Below are positions 16,440 through 23,985 of a stretch of DNA of 35,500 nt, in pieces. The notes below the pieces were generated by a model, which saw nothing but the letters and a program-made list of their open reading frames with translations, was not told the DNA's origin and ran no database searches. Each line of letters begins with the position of its first letter. Position 1 is the stretch's first letter. The stretch lies in the NCBI GenBank assembly GCA_023395515.1, contig JAEWZB010000087.1, positions 1 through 35,500 of the forward strand, read 5' to 3'. Made by a program: the position numbers and the translations under genes. This stretch comes from Bacillota bacterium. GTDB taxonomy: Bacteria; Bacillota; Syntrophomonadia; Syntrophomonadales; Syntrophomonadaceae.

Positions 16440-18164
16440 TTATAAATACTTTTTGTTTTTAGCGTGATAATGAGTATGCAATAACTCATGAGATTTATGG
16501 CCTAATGGCTCATGTAAGAATTCTTCATAAATAGTCTTTACTTCCGGATTATCATGGGATTTTCTAATCGGACAGTTTTCGTCTTCCAGATAGATGGCAT
16601 CTATACGGATTTGGCGTTGGGCATTAGATTTAGTTATAGGCTGACCACCGCCGCCAATACATCCACCCGGACATGCCATTATTTCAATGAAATGGTAGGG
16701 GGATTCGCCTGCTCTGACTTGATCCATCACTTTTCTGGCATTACTTAAGCCATGAGCAATAGCTACCTTTACTTCGGTTCCGTTTAAGTTTACGGCAGCT
16801 TCCTTAATACCTTCCATACCCCGCACCATAGTAAAGTTGACATCTTCTAATTCAGTCTCGGTGACTACTTCATATACAGTACGCAGGGCTGCTTCCATAA
16901 CACCGCCGGTAGCGCCAAATATTACGGCTGCACCTGTATAAGCACCCATCCAGGAATCAAAACCGGCTCCCGGTAGTTTGTTAAAGTTAATACCACTCAT
17001 TCTGAATAATCTGCCGATTTCACGAGTAGTAAGAACTAAATCAACATCACGGTATCCGCTGTCTTGCATTTCCGGTCTTGATGCTTCAAACTTTTTAGCT
17101 GTACAAGGCATGATAGATACGGAATATATTTTTTCAGGTGGAATATCCATCTTATCAGCCCAATAAGTTTTTACTAAAGAGCCAAACATTTGCTGAGGAG
17201 ATTTACAAGTAGATAGATTATCTAATAAGTCAGGATAGAAAGTTTCACAGAAGTTAATCCAGCCGGGGCTACAGGAAGTAAACATGGGCAAGGTTCCGCC
17301 ATCTTTAAGCCGGTGCAGTAATTCATGGCCTTCTTCCATGATAGTCAGGTCAGCAGTGAAGTTGGTATGTAATACATAATCAAATCCAACTTGACGTAAT
17401 CCGGCCACAAATACTTCCATAGACATTTCACCAGGTGCCATGCCTACTTCTTCGGCAATAGCTAATCTTACGGCTGGGGCAATTTGGGTTACTACCACTT
17501 TATCTGGATCAGCTAAAGCGGCAAAGAATTCATCGAGTTGTTCGTTCTCAGTAATTGCTCCCACCGGACATGCGTGAATACACTGTCCACATAGAACACA
17601 AGGACTGTCAATAAGTTTTCCACCCATAGTAGGTACTACCATAGATTCATATCCACGGTGTTCTACCCCCAGGGCAAATACTGATTGAGTTATGGAACAT
17701 GCGTCAATACATCGACGGCACATAATACACTTGTTTTGATCCCTGACGATAGAAGGAGTAGAAACATCTAGTTCAAATCCTCTAGTCGTTAATTCAAAGG
17801 GATTATCTCTGATAAAGTATTCTTCTGCTAAAGTCTGCAGTTCACAATTCTGATTTCTTAAGCAACTTAAGCAATCTTGGGGATGATTAGATAAAATAAG
17901 TTCTAAAATAGTTTTCCGGGCTTCAATAACTTTAGGAGTTCTGGTTTTAATTACCATTCCATCAGTTACCGGAGTTGAACAAGCAGCTTGTAAAAGTCTG
18001 TTGCCTTCAACTTCACAAACACATACTCTGCAGTTAGCCTTGACCGCTTGGTCAGGATGATAACAAAGAGTAGGAATGTTAATACCGACTTCTTTAGCTG
18101 CCTGCAGGATGGTGGAGCCTCTAGGAACTGATATATTCAGTCCATCTATAGTAAGATTTATCAT
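16440..18164 (-). CDS. hydA: [FeFe]-hydrogenase catalytic subunit HydA (NADH-linked, trimeric type)
   Basis: Reduces protons to H2 at the H-cluster in the cytoplasm. The 574 residues hold an N-terminal [2Fe-2S] domain (C34, C45, C48, C62), a His-Cys3 [4Fe-4S] site (H94, C98, C101, C107), two ferredoxin-type [4Fe-4S] sites (C146/149/152/156 and C189/192/195/199), and the H-cluster domain with motifs TSCSPGW (296-302), MPCTAKKFE (C354) and MACPGGCIGGGGQP (C498, C502), plus the small C-terminal domain. The ATG at 18164 is chosen because AAGGAG lies 8 bases upstream; the GTG at 18173 overlaps that site. In the first H-cluster motif the usual CC pair is CS. It is the third gene of hydCBA, with 17 bases after hydB. 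Confidence 0.96.
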   Translation of the reverse strand: MINLTIDGLNISVPRGSTILQAAKEVGINIPTLCYHPDQAVKANCRVCVCEVEGNRLLQAACSTPVTDGMVIKTRTPKVIEARKTILELILSNHPQDCLSCLRNQNCELQTLAEEYFIRDNPFELTTRGFELDVSTPSIVRDQNKCIMCRRCIDACSITQSVFALGVEHRGYESMVVPTMGGKLIDSPCVLCGQCIHACPVGAITENEQLDEFFAALADPDKVVVTQIAPAVRLAIAEEVGMAPGEMSMEVFVAGLRQVGFDYVLHTNFTADLTIMEEGHELLHRLKDGGTLPMFTSCSPGWINFCETFYPDLLDNLSTCKSPQQMFGSLVKTYWADKMDIPPEKIYSVSIMPCTAKKFEASRPEMQDSGYRDVDLVLTTREIGRLFRMSGINFNKLPGAGFDSWMGAYTGAAVIFGATGGVMEAALRTVYEVVTETELEDVNFTMVRGMEGIKEAAVNLNGTEVKVAIAHGLSNARKVMDQVRAGESPYHFIEIMACPGGCIGGGGQPITKSNAQRQIRIDAIYLEDENCPIRKSHDNPEVKTIYEEFLHEPLGHKSHELLHTHYHAKNKKYL

Positions 18165-18181
18165 TTCATTCACTCCTTTTC

Positions 18182-19405
18182 CTACACTAATTTTGCATTA
18201 TAGTCGGCATTAAAATGCTGAATCGTACTTAAAACTGGAGCGGGAGCAGCTTGCCCTAGGCCGCAAAGACATGAATAAGACATTACCCGGCCTAATTTTT
18301 CCAGTAAAGCTATATCATCTGAAGAGCCGTAGCCTTCATTTAAGTTAAACATTAACTCGGACATTCTGGCTGTACCTTCACGACATGGGGTACATTTGCC
18401 ACAGGACTCATGTTCAAAAAATCCGGCTATACGAGTTACCACATCAACTATATCCCTGGTTTCGTCAAGTACGAATACTGCACCTGAACCAAGGGTTGCT
18501 CCGATATCATTCATGGCATCAAAAGCTACCGGAGTGTTAAGTAATTCGGGCGGGATAAAAGCACCGGAAGTTCCGCCGATTTGTACGGCTTTAAACTTCT
18601 TACCCCCGGGAATACCGCCGCCAAACTTATAAATAAGTTCATAAACGGTAGTATTAGTCGGCACTTCGAAGAAAGTTTTATTATTGATATCTCCGGTAAA
18701 GGTAAAGACCTTAGTACCAGGGTAAGCCGGAGCACCAATAGCGGCATACCATTCGGCCCCTTTATCAACAATCACAGGAATATTGGCAAAGGTTTCTACA
18801 TTATTTACAATGGTTGGTAAATTCCATAATCCTTCTGCAGGTGGATAAGGTGGTTTAAAACGAGGTTCTCCTCTTTTACCTTCGATAGATTCGATTAAAG
18901 CAGTTTCTTCTCCACAAACATAAGCACCGGCCCCACTTCTTACTTCCAGATCAAATTTATCCAGAAAGCCTTTTTCAGCAGCTTGCTTTATAGCCGTATT
19001 TAAGGTTGCCACCAGCTGTGGATATTCCCCGCGTAAATAAATAAAGCCCTTAGTAGCCCCGATAGCATAAGCACAAATAGCCATACCTTCGATTAGACTA
19101 TGAGGGTCATTTTCCATTATTAAACGATCTTTATAAGTTCCAGGTTCCCCTTCATCGGCATTACAAATTACATACTTTTGCTCAGCTTTAGCTTGATAGG
19201 CAAAAGACCATTTTTGGCCGCAATTAAATCCGGCTCCTCCCCGGCCCCGCAGATTAGACTTTTTAACTTCGGCAATTAAAGCTTCTTGCTCCATAGCGCC
19301 GGCTTTTTCTAAAGCTTTATAGCCATCTTGAGCTAGGTAATCGTCAATATTTAATGGATTAATTTTTCCATAATTACGCATAACAATGCGCATTTCTTCA
19401 GCCAC
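18182..19405 (-). CDS. hydB: NADH-binding hydrogenase subunit HydB, short NuoF-like form
   Basis: Oxidises NADH with FMN and passes electrons toward HydA. The 407-residue protein has the FMN/NADH motif GRGGAGF (54-60), the segment CNADEGEPGTYKDR (81-94) and the NuoF [4Fe-4S] ligands C335-x2-C338-x2-C341 ... C381. It consists of little more than the NuoF core: the N-terminal thioredoxin-like [2Fe-2S] domain and the C-terminal 2[4Fe-4S] ferredoxin domain of the ~600-residue bifurcating HydB are missing. This is the build of the Syntrophomonas wolfei Hyd1 type described as NADH-dependent and ferredoxin-independent. The start is a GTG with AGGAGG 8 bases upstream. Confidence 0.94.
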   Translation of the reverse strand: MAEEMRIVMRNYGKINPLNIDDYLAQDGYKALEKAGAMEQEALIAEVKKSNLRGRGGAGFNCGQKWSFAYQAKAEQKYVICNADEGEPGTYKDRLIMENDPHSLIEGMAICAYAIGATKGFIYLRGEYPQLVATLNTAIKQAAEKGFLDKFDLEVRSGAGAYVCGEETALIESIEGKRGEPRFKPPYPPAEGLWNLPTIVNNVETFANIPVIVDKGAEWYAAIGAPAYPGTKVFTFTGDINNKTFFEVPTNTTVYELIYKFGGGIPGGKKFKAVQIGGTSGAFIPPELLNTPVAFDAMNDIGATLGSGAVFVLDETRDIVDVVTRIAGFFEHESCGKCTPCREGTARMSELMFNLNEGYGSSDDIALLEKLGRVMSYSCLCGLGQAAPAPVLSTIQHFNADYNAKLV

Positions 19406-19429
19406 TTTTCCTACCTCCTTTCTAACCCC

Positions 19430-19876
19430 CTATTTTTGAAACTTAGCTAAAATTTCAGGTATTTTAGCGGGACTAACATCGAAAAATGCTTCCCCATTAA
19501 TAGTAATCACCGGTGTAGCTTGGCATTGCCCGACACATTCGGTGAATTCTAAAGCAAACTGTCCGTCAGCAGTACTCTCACCCATTTCAATACCTAGTTC
19601 TCTTTCCAGGGCAGCGATTACTTCTGGCGCTCCAGCAATGTGACAGGGAGCACTTTCACAAATGCGGATAACGTTTTTACCCCGGGGTTCTACCGAAAAC
19701 ATTGAGTAAAAAGTTGCCACTCCATAAGCTTCTGCTACAGGCATATTAAACACCGTAGCTGCTTCAGCTATGGCCTCTTCAGGCAAATAGCTGAATTCTT
19801 TTTGTACTGCGTGAAAGGCTTCTATCAAGCCCCCCTTAGTGTCCTTGTACTGGGCAATAATTGTCTTATAATTCAT
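19430..19876 (-). CDS. hydC: Hydrogenase subunit HydC, NuoE-like [2Fe-2S] thioredoxin-fold protein
   Basis: The small electron-transfer subunit of the NADH-dependent hydrogenase. The 148 residues comprise an N-terminal helical bundle and a thioredoxin-like [2Fe-2S] domain with ligands C73-x4-C78 and C114-x3-C118 (CESAPC and CVGQC). It is the first gene of the operon, with a GGGGGGAAGG ribosome-binding site, and 24 bases separate it from hydB. The fprA-type fusion is transcribed away from it on the other strand. Confidence 0.94.
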   Translation of the reverse strand: MNYKTIIAQYKDTKGGLIEAFHAVQKEFSYLPEEAIAEAATVFNMPVAEAYGVATFYSMFSVEPRGKNVIRICESAPCHIAGAPEVIAALERELGIEMGESTADGQFALEFTECVGQCQATPVITINGEAFFDVSPAKIPEILAKFQK

Positions 19877-19911
19877 GTACCTTCCCCCCTCTTCTTTAAT
19901 TTAAAATCATA

Positions 19912-19958
19912 CTTATGCATAAGATAATACAATATACCCAATAAGGAAAACTTATCAA
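19912..19958 (-). promoter_or_regulatory. hydCBA promoter with palindromic operator candidate
   Basis: On the minus strand TTGATA (19953-19958) and TATATT (19931-19936) are 16 bases apart. A perfect 12-bp palindrome CTTATGCATAAG (19912-19923) lies where transcription would begin and could bind a repressor dimer. Confidence 0.5.
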
Positions 19959-20207
19959 AAGATGAAGAGAAGAGTTTTTGTGAAAATATAGGCAAAAATC
20001 TACAGATTTTGCAAATTGGCGTAGTTTAACATAATTTTATTTAATACTAAGTATTACGATGAGGAATAATGTATACATGAAATAGCGAAGAAATTGAGAA
20101 ATGGATTTTTATGTATTTTTGTAATGTGAGAAAATAAAATGGAAGAGTACTGTAAATATTATGCAGATAAAAAACCTAGGTGTCAATGATATTCTCCGGT
20201 TATTTAT

Positions 20208-20239
20208 AAGTAAGCAAGCATAAAAATACTTGCTTACTT
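20208..20239. promoter_or_regulatory. 11-bp stem hairpin in the hydC-fprA intergenic region
   Basis: The 465-base gap 19877-20341 has no gene. In its middle AAGTAAGCAAG (20208-20218) and CTTGCTTACTT (20229-20239) pair perfectly around a 10-base A-rich loop. The following bases (GTATTAAAA) are a poor U tract, so this could be a protein site or a weak terminator shielding the two operons. A smaller palindrome AATACTAAGTATT lies at 20043-20055. The rest of the gap is AT-rich with nothing further I can name. Confidence 0.45.
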
Positions 20240-20281
20240 GTATTAAAATCTCAAAATGTCGGAAAAAACTTAGATTGGCTA

Positions 20282-20324
20282 TTGTTACCTTTTAGTATTT
20301 AACCTATCATTTAGTTAACTAAAT
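20282..20324 (+). promoter_or_regulatory. Promoter and palindrome upstream of the flavodiiron fusion
   Basis: TTGTTA (20282-20287) and TATCAT (20305-20310) are 17 bases apart. The perfect 16-bp palindrome ATTTAGTTAACTAAAT (20309-20324) overlaps the -10 and start region, a place for a repressor. An AAGGAGG follows just before the ATG at 20342. Confidence 0.5.
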
Positions 20325-20341
20325 TAAGAAGGAGGCATAAT

Positions 20342-22960
20342 ATGGCATCTTTACTAGTAAAAGACGAGGTGTATTTTGTAGGCGTTCAAAATCCAGATCT
20401 TAGAGTATTTGATATAATTATGAAAACCGAATATGGAACTAGTTACAATGCTTATGTGGTTAAAGGCAGTGAGAAAATTGCTTTATTTGAAACAGTTAAA
20501 GATAAGTTTTTTGATGAGTACATTAAAAATTTAGAAGAGGTAGTCAATCTAAAAGATATTGACTATTTAATTATGAACCATACGGAACCCGATCATGCCG
20601 GGTCTGTGGCCAAACTATTGGAGAAAATACCCGGTTTAACTATAATCGGCAGTCCAACCGCCATAAAGTTTTTAGGCGAAATTGCTAATATTAAGTTCAC
20701 CGCCCGGGAAGTAAATGATGGAGACATTTTAAGCTTAGGAAACAAAACGATAAAGTTTATTAGTGCTCCATTTTTACACTGGCCTGATTCTCAATATGCT
20801 TACCTGGCAGAAGATAAGATCTTATTTACCTGTGACTCTTTCGGGTGCCATTATTCCGATGAGCGGGTTTTTAATGATCTAATTGAAGGGGACTTCCTGG
20901 ATGCATATAAATATTATTTTGATATGATTATGGGCCCCTTTAAAAAATATGTATTAGAGGCTTTGGATAAAATTAAGGATTTAGATTATGACGTAATTGC
21001 TACAGGACATGGTCCAGTTTTACGGGCTAATCTTCCTTATTATATTAATCTTTACCGGGAATGGGCGGAAGCCGGGTTGCCTAAACCCAAGGAAGTTCAG
21101 GAAATAGTAATAGCTTATGTTAGCGCTTATGGTTATACCGAAGCTATTGCTCATGCTCTTAAGGAAGGCTTAGAAACCGCAGGAACTTTTGAGATTAAAG
21201 TTTTTGATTTAGTTGATGCCGATCTAGATGAGGTGGTAAGGGCTATAGATGAAGCCGACGGTCTCTTAGTAGGTTCTCCTACCATTAATGGGGATGTATT
21301 GCCTCCTATCTGGCAGTTGCTCATAAGGTTATCTCCCATAGTTCATGCCGAAAAAGTAGCCTTGGCTTTTGGAGCTTACGGCTGGAGCGGGGAAGCGGTT
21401 CCGGCTATAGAAAACCGTTTACAAGCCTTACGGATGAAAACCTTACCCGGCTTTAAGGTGAATTTTAAACCAACCGAGAAGAATCTGGAAGATGCTTTCA
21501 CCTTAGGGATGGAAATGGGTAAGAAGGTTATGGAAAAAGCGGTAGATGTTTCTAAAACTAAATGGAAATGCGTAGTTTGCGGCTATATACATGAAGGTGC
21601 CGAGCCGCCAGATATTTGTCCCGCTTGTGGAGTGGGTAAAGAGAACTTTGAAAAATTAGGTTTGGAAGATGAATATAATAACGATACTAATAATGAGTAT
21701 GTAATTATTGGGGGCGGAATAGCGGCCTTATCTGCGGCTGAAAATATCCGCTCCCGGGATACAACCGGGAAAATTACCATGATTACAGAAGAAGATTTTA
21801 TACCTTATTATAGGCCGATGCTGTCCGATCTTTTAAGTGAAGATTTAAGTGATGAAAAACTATATATTCATCCTCAAGCTTGGTATGAAGAAAATAAAAT
21901 TGAGCTGGTAACTAATTGTCAGGTGACTAGCATAGATACCAAGGCCAAAAAGATAATAGGGGCAGATGATAAAGAGTTTACTTATAATAAGTTAATTATT
22001 GCCACCGGAGCCCGAAGTAATATTCCGCCCATAACTGGTGCGGATAAATCGGGGGTATATAGCTTAAGAAATTTAGCTGATGCTTTAGAAATTAAAGCCG
22101 CCTTTAAAAATACTAAGAAAGCCGTGGTAATTGGGGGCGGAGTTCTAGGCCTGGAAGCAGTATGGGAAATGGTGAGCTTAGGTATAGAAGTGGCAGTAGT
22201 AGAGTTTAGTGACCGGATTATGCCTAGACAATTAGATGCAGACTTTTCGAAAAAACTGCAAGACATTATGGAGGCTAAAGGCGTAAAATTGCATTTAGGG
22301 GTCGCCACTGATGAAATAATTGGTGATACCGGTGTTACCGGAGTTAAGCTTAATAATGGAACTATATTAGAGGCTGATTTAGTTCTGCTGTCCACTGGGG
22401 TAAAGCCTAATACCGAATTAGCAGTTGCGGCAGGTTTAGAGGTTAAACAAGGTATAATAGTAGACGAAAAAATGAGAACTAGTACTCCCGATGTTTTAGC
22501 CATAGGTGATGTAGCCCAATTTGGTGAAAGAGTAATAGGCTTATGGCCAGTTTCCATGGAAATGGGGAAAGTGGCGGCTTCTACCGTAACCGGAGATTGG
22601 CTGGAGTACCAACAACCAGTTTTGTCTACCATGTTAAAAGCCTTTGATACAGATATCTTTTCCGTAGGCGAAGTTAATTGGCCTGATGGTGAATGCCGGA
22701 TAGTAGAAATAAGTGATCCGAAAAAGAACTACTACAAAAAGAGCTTTATAAAAGATGGCGTTTTAAAAGGAGAAATAATCATAGGCAGCGAAGTTGATAC
22801 TCGTGAAACTCTGCAAGGTTTAGGCCGGGATGATTCTGGGGAAAAACGTTATGATAAATGGAAATGCCGGGTTTGCAACTACATCCACGAAGGCCCCGAG
22901 CCTCCCGACGAATGCCCGGTATGCGGAGCCCCTAAGGAGCTCTTTGACCCAGTAGAATAA
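20342..22960 (+). CDS. Multidomain flavodiiron protein: FDP - rubredoxin - NADH:rubredoxin oxidoreductase - rubredoxin
   Basis: Probably a self-contained NADH:O2 (or NO) reductase that yields water and protects the anaerobic metabolism. Residues 1-250 form the metallo-beta-lactamase-like diiron domain with H80-x-E82-x-D84-H85, H146, D165 and H223. Residues ~255-400 are a flavodoxin domain. A short-spacer rubredoxin follows (C410, C413, C426, C429), then a pyridine-nucleotide disulfide-type NADH:rubredoxin oxidoreductase with two dinucleotide folds (VIIGGGIAALSAAENI from 454 and VVIGGGVLGLEAV about 140 residues later). A second short-spacer rubredoxin ends the protein (C842, C845, C858, C861). 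The first three modules match the class F flavodiiron proteins known from Clostridioides; the terminal rubredoxin is an addition. It is divergent from hydCBA, fitting a role in keeping oxygen away from the hydrogenase. Confidence 0.94.
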   Translation: MASLLVKDEVYFVGVQNPDLRVFDIIMKTEYGTSYNAYVVKGSEKIALFETVKDKFFDEYIKNLEEVVNLKDIDYLIMNHTEPDHAGSVAKLLEKIPGLTIIGSPTAIKFLGEIANIKFTAREVNDGDILSLGNKTIKFISAPFLHWPDSQYAYLAEDKILFTCDSFGCHYSDERVFNDLIEGDFLDAYKYYFDMIMGPFKKYVLEALDKIKDLDYDVIATGHGPVLRANLPYYINLYREWAEAGLPKPKEVQEIVIAYVSAYGYTEAIAHALKEGLETAGTFEIKVFDLVDADLDEVVRAIDEADGLLVGSPTINGDVLPPIWQLLIRLSPIVHAEKVALAFGAYGWSGEAVPAIENRLQALRMKTLPGFKVNFKPTEKNLEDAFTLGMEMGKKVMEKAVDVSKTKWKCVVCGYIHEGAEPPDICPACGVGKENFEKLGLEDEYNNDTNNEYVIIGGGIAALSAAENIRSRDTTGKITMITEEDFIPYYRPMLSDLLSEDLSDEKLYIHPQAWYEENKIELVTNCQVTSIDTKAKKIIGADDKEFTYNKLIIATGARSNIPPITGADKSGVYSLRNLADALEIKAAFKNTKKAVVIGGGVLGLEAVWEMVSLGIEVAVVEFSDRIMPRQLDADFSKKLQDIMEAKGVKLHLGVATDEIIGDTGVTGVKLNNGTILEADLVLLSTGVKPNTELAVAAGLEVKQGIIVDEKMRTSTPDVLAIGDVAQFGERVIGLWPVSMEMGKVAASTVTGDWLEYQQPVLSTMLKAFDTDIFSVGEVNWPDGECRIVEISDPKKNYYKKSFIKDGVLKGEIIIGSEVDTRETLQGLGRDDSGEKRYDKWKCRVCNYIHEGPEPPDECPVCGAPKELFDPVE

Positions 22961-23000
22961 CGGATTAGTTCGTTAATTTTAAAATTAATAATTATTAATG

Positions 23001-23030
23001 GGGGAGGGGAAGCTTCGGCTTCCCTTCCCC
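23001..23030. repeat. G+C-rich hairpin with TTCG loop
   Basis: GGGGAGGGGAAGC (23001-23013) and GCTTCCCTTCCCC (23018-23030) pair at 12 of 13 positions around a TTCG tetraloop. No U tract follows on the plus strand, so it may act as a transcript-stabilising 3' end for the flavodiiron gene or as a weak terminator. Confidence 0.6.
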
Positions 23031-23041
23031 GGTTAAACCTT

Positions 23042-23115
23042 AAGTAAGGTGTAAGGTGTAAGGGGTTAGGGGCTGTTCTTTTTACCCCTCACTCCTTACA
23101 CCTCACCCCTTACTT
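23042..23115. repeat. Inverted repeat of 31-bp arms made of degenerate GTAAGGT units
   Basis: The left arm 23042-23072 and right arm 23085-23115 are complementary at 27 of 31 positions around a 12-base loop (CTGTTCTTTTTA). Each arm is built from near-repeats of GTAAGGT/GTAAGGGG. This looks like an intergenic repeat that may occur elsewhere in the genome; it ends just before the ribosome-binding site of the next gene. Confidence 0.65.
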
Positions 23116-23135
23116 TTAAAAAGAGGGAGTTAATT

Positions 23136-23912
23136 ATGGTTACTGTAATTCTCATGATATTAACCGGGCTTCTGGCCGGAATCCTCAGTGCTGTTTTAGG
23201 GATTGGGGGCGGGATAGTTATGCTGCCTGCCACGCAAATAATACTTAAGTTTAGTCCTACTACTGCCGTAGCTACTACTCTTTTAGCGGTGGCCTTAACT
23301 TCTTGTTCCGGAGCCCTGGGACATTACCGTCAGGGCCGGGTTAAAGTTAAGAATGCTTTACTAATTGGCGGTGGAGGTATCATAGGAGTTTTGGTGGGTT
23401 CATATATATTTAAAGAACATCTGGCAGAAAATACTGATTATATTCAGATCTTATTAGCCTTTATGTTTCTTTTTATGGCCTATAAAATGGTTAGGGAGTT
23501 ATATGCCGATTTAAAAAGTCAGGAAATTAAAGCCAACCAAGCTAGACTGGCAGCACCACTATGGTTTGTGGCTTTAGGTATTTTTACCGGCATACTAACC
23601 GGGATGTTAGGCATAGGGGGCGGTTTTATTATGGTACCGGTTATAATCTGGCTATTTGGAGCTCAGCCTTTGGAAGCGGTGGGAACTACCTTACTAGCTA
23701 TGCTTCCTATTGCCTTTATCGGGGCGCTTATAAAATTGGGACAGGGATTTGTTAATATTAATGCCGGGCTTATTATTGGCCTAGGCAGTATCTTAGGTGC
23801 TCAAATAGGAGTTAAGGTCAGCAGTTTAATTAAGCCCCATATTTTTAAAGGTTTATTTAGTATTATTTTTATTTATTTAGCCATTTCCTACCTTTTGCCT
23901 CTGTTTTTTTAG
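23136..23912 (+). CDS. TauE/SafE family membrane permease
   Basis: A 258-residue integral membrane protein with about eight predicted helices arranged as two homologous halves. The family signature appears twice: GIGGGIVMLPATQIIL in the first half and GIGGGFIMVPVIIWLFG in the second. Members (formerly DUF81) export or import small sulfur-containing organic anions such as sulfite, taurine or sulfoacetate. The ATG has AGAGGGAG upstream. The neighbours give no substrate hint: a flavodiiron protein on the left and an unknown membrane protein 73 bases to the right on the same strand, possibly co-transcribed. Confidence 0.88.
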   Translation: MVTVILMILTGLLAGILSAVLGIGGGIVMLPATQIILKFSPTTAVATTLLAVALTSCSGALGHYRQGRVKVKNALLIGGGGIIGVLVGSYIFKEHLAENTDYIQILLAFMFLFMAYKMVRELYADLKSQEIKANQARLAAPLWFVALGIFTGILTGMLGIGGGFIMVPVIIWLFGAQPLEAVGTTLLAMLPIAFIGALIKLGQGFVNINAGLIIGLGSILGAQIGVKVSSLIKPHIFKGLFSIIFIYLAISYLLPLFF

Positions 23913-23985
23913 AACTTTAATTAGAATCAAGCCGCAGGCCTTAAATTACGATACTATTATTATCTAATCTTTTGAGGTGAATTAA

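Noticed and set aside
18182..19405. Electron-bifurcating HydB
   Set aside because: The N-terminal [2Fe-2S] and C-terminal ferredoxin-like domains of the bifurcating form are missing and both ends of the gene are clean, so this is not a truncation.
19877..20341. A small RNA or riboswitch in the hydC-fprA gap
   Set aside because: One clean hairpin and some palindromes are present, but no multi-stem fold or known riboswitch core could be seen.
21982..22632. Minus-strand frame of 216 codons within the flavodiiron fusion
   Set aside because: Opposite strand of a well-supported enzyme; Ser/Pro/Thr-rich composition is typical of an antisense frame.
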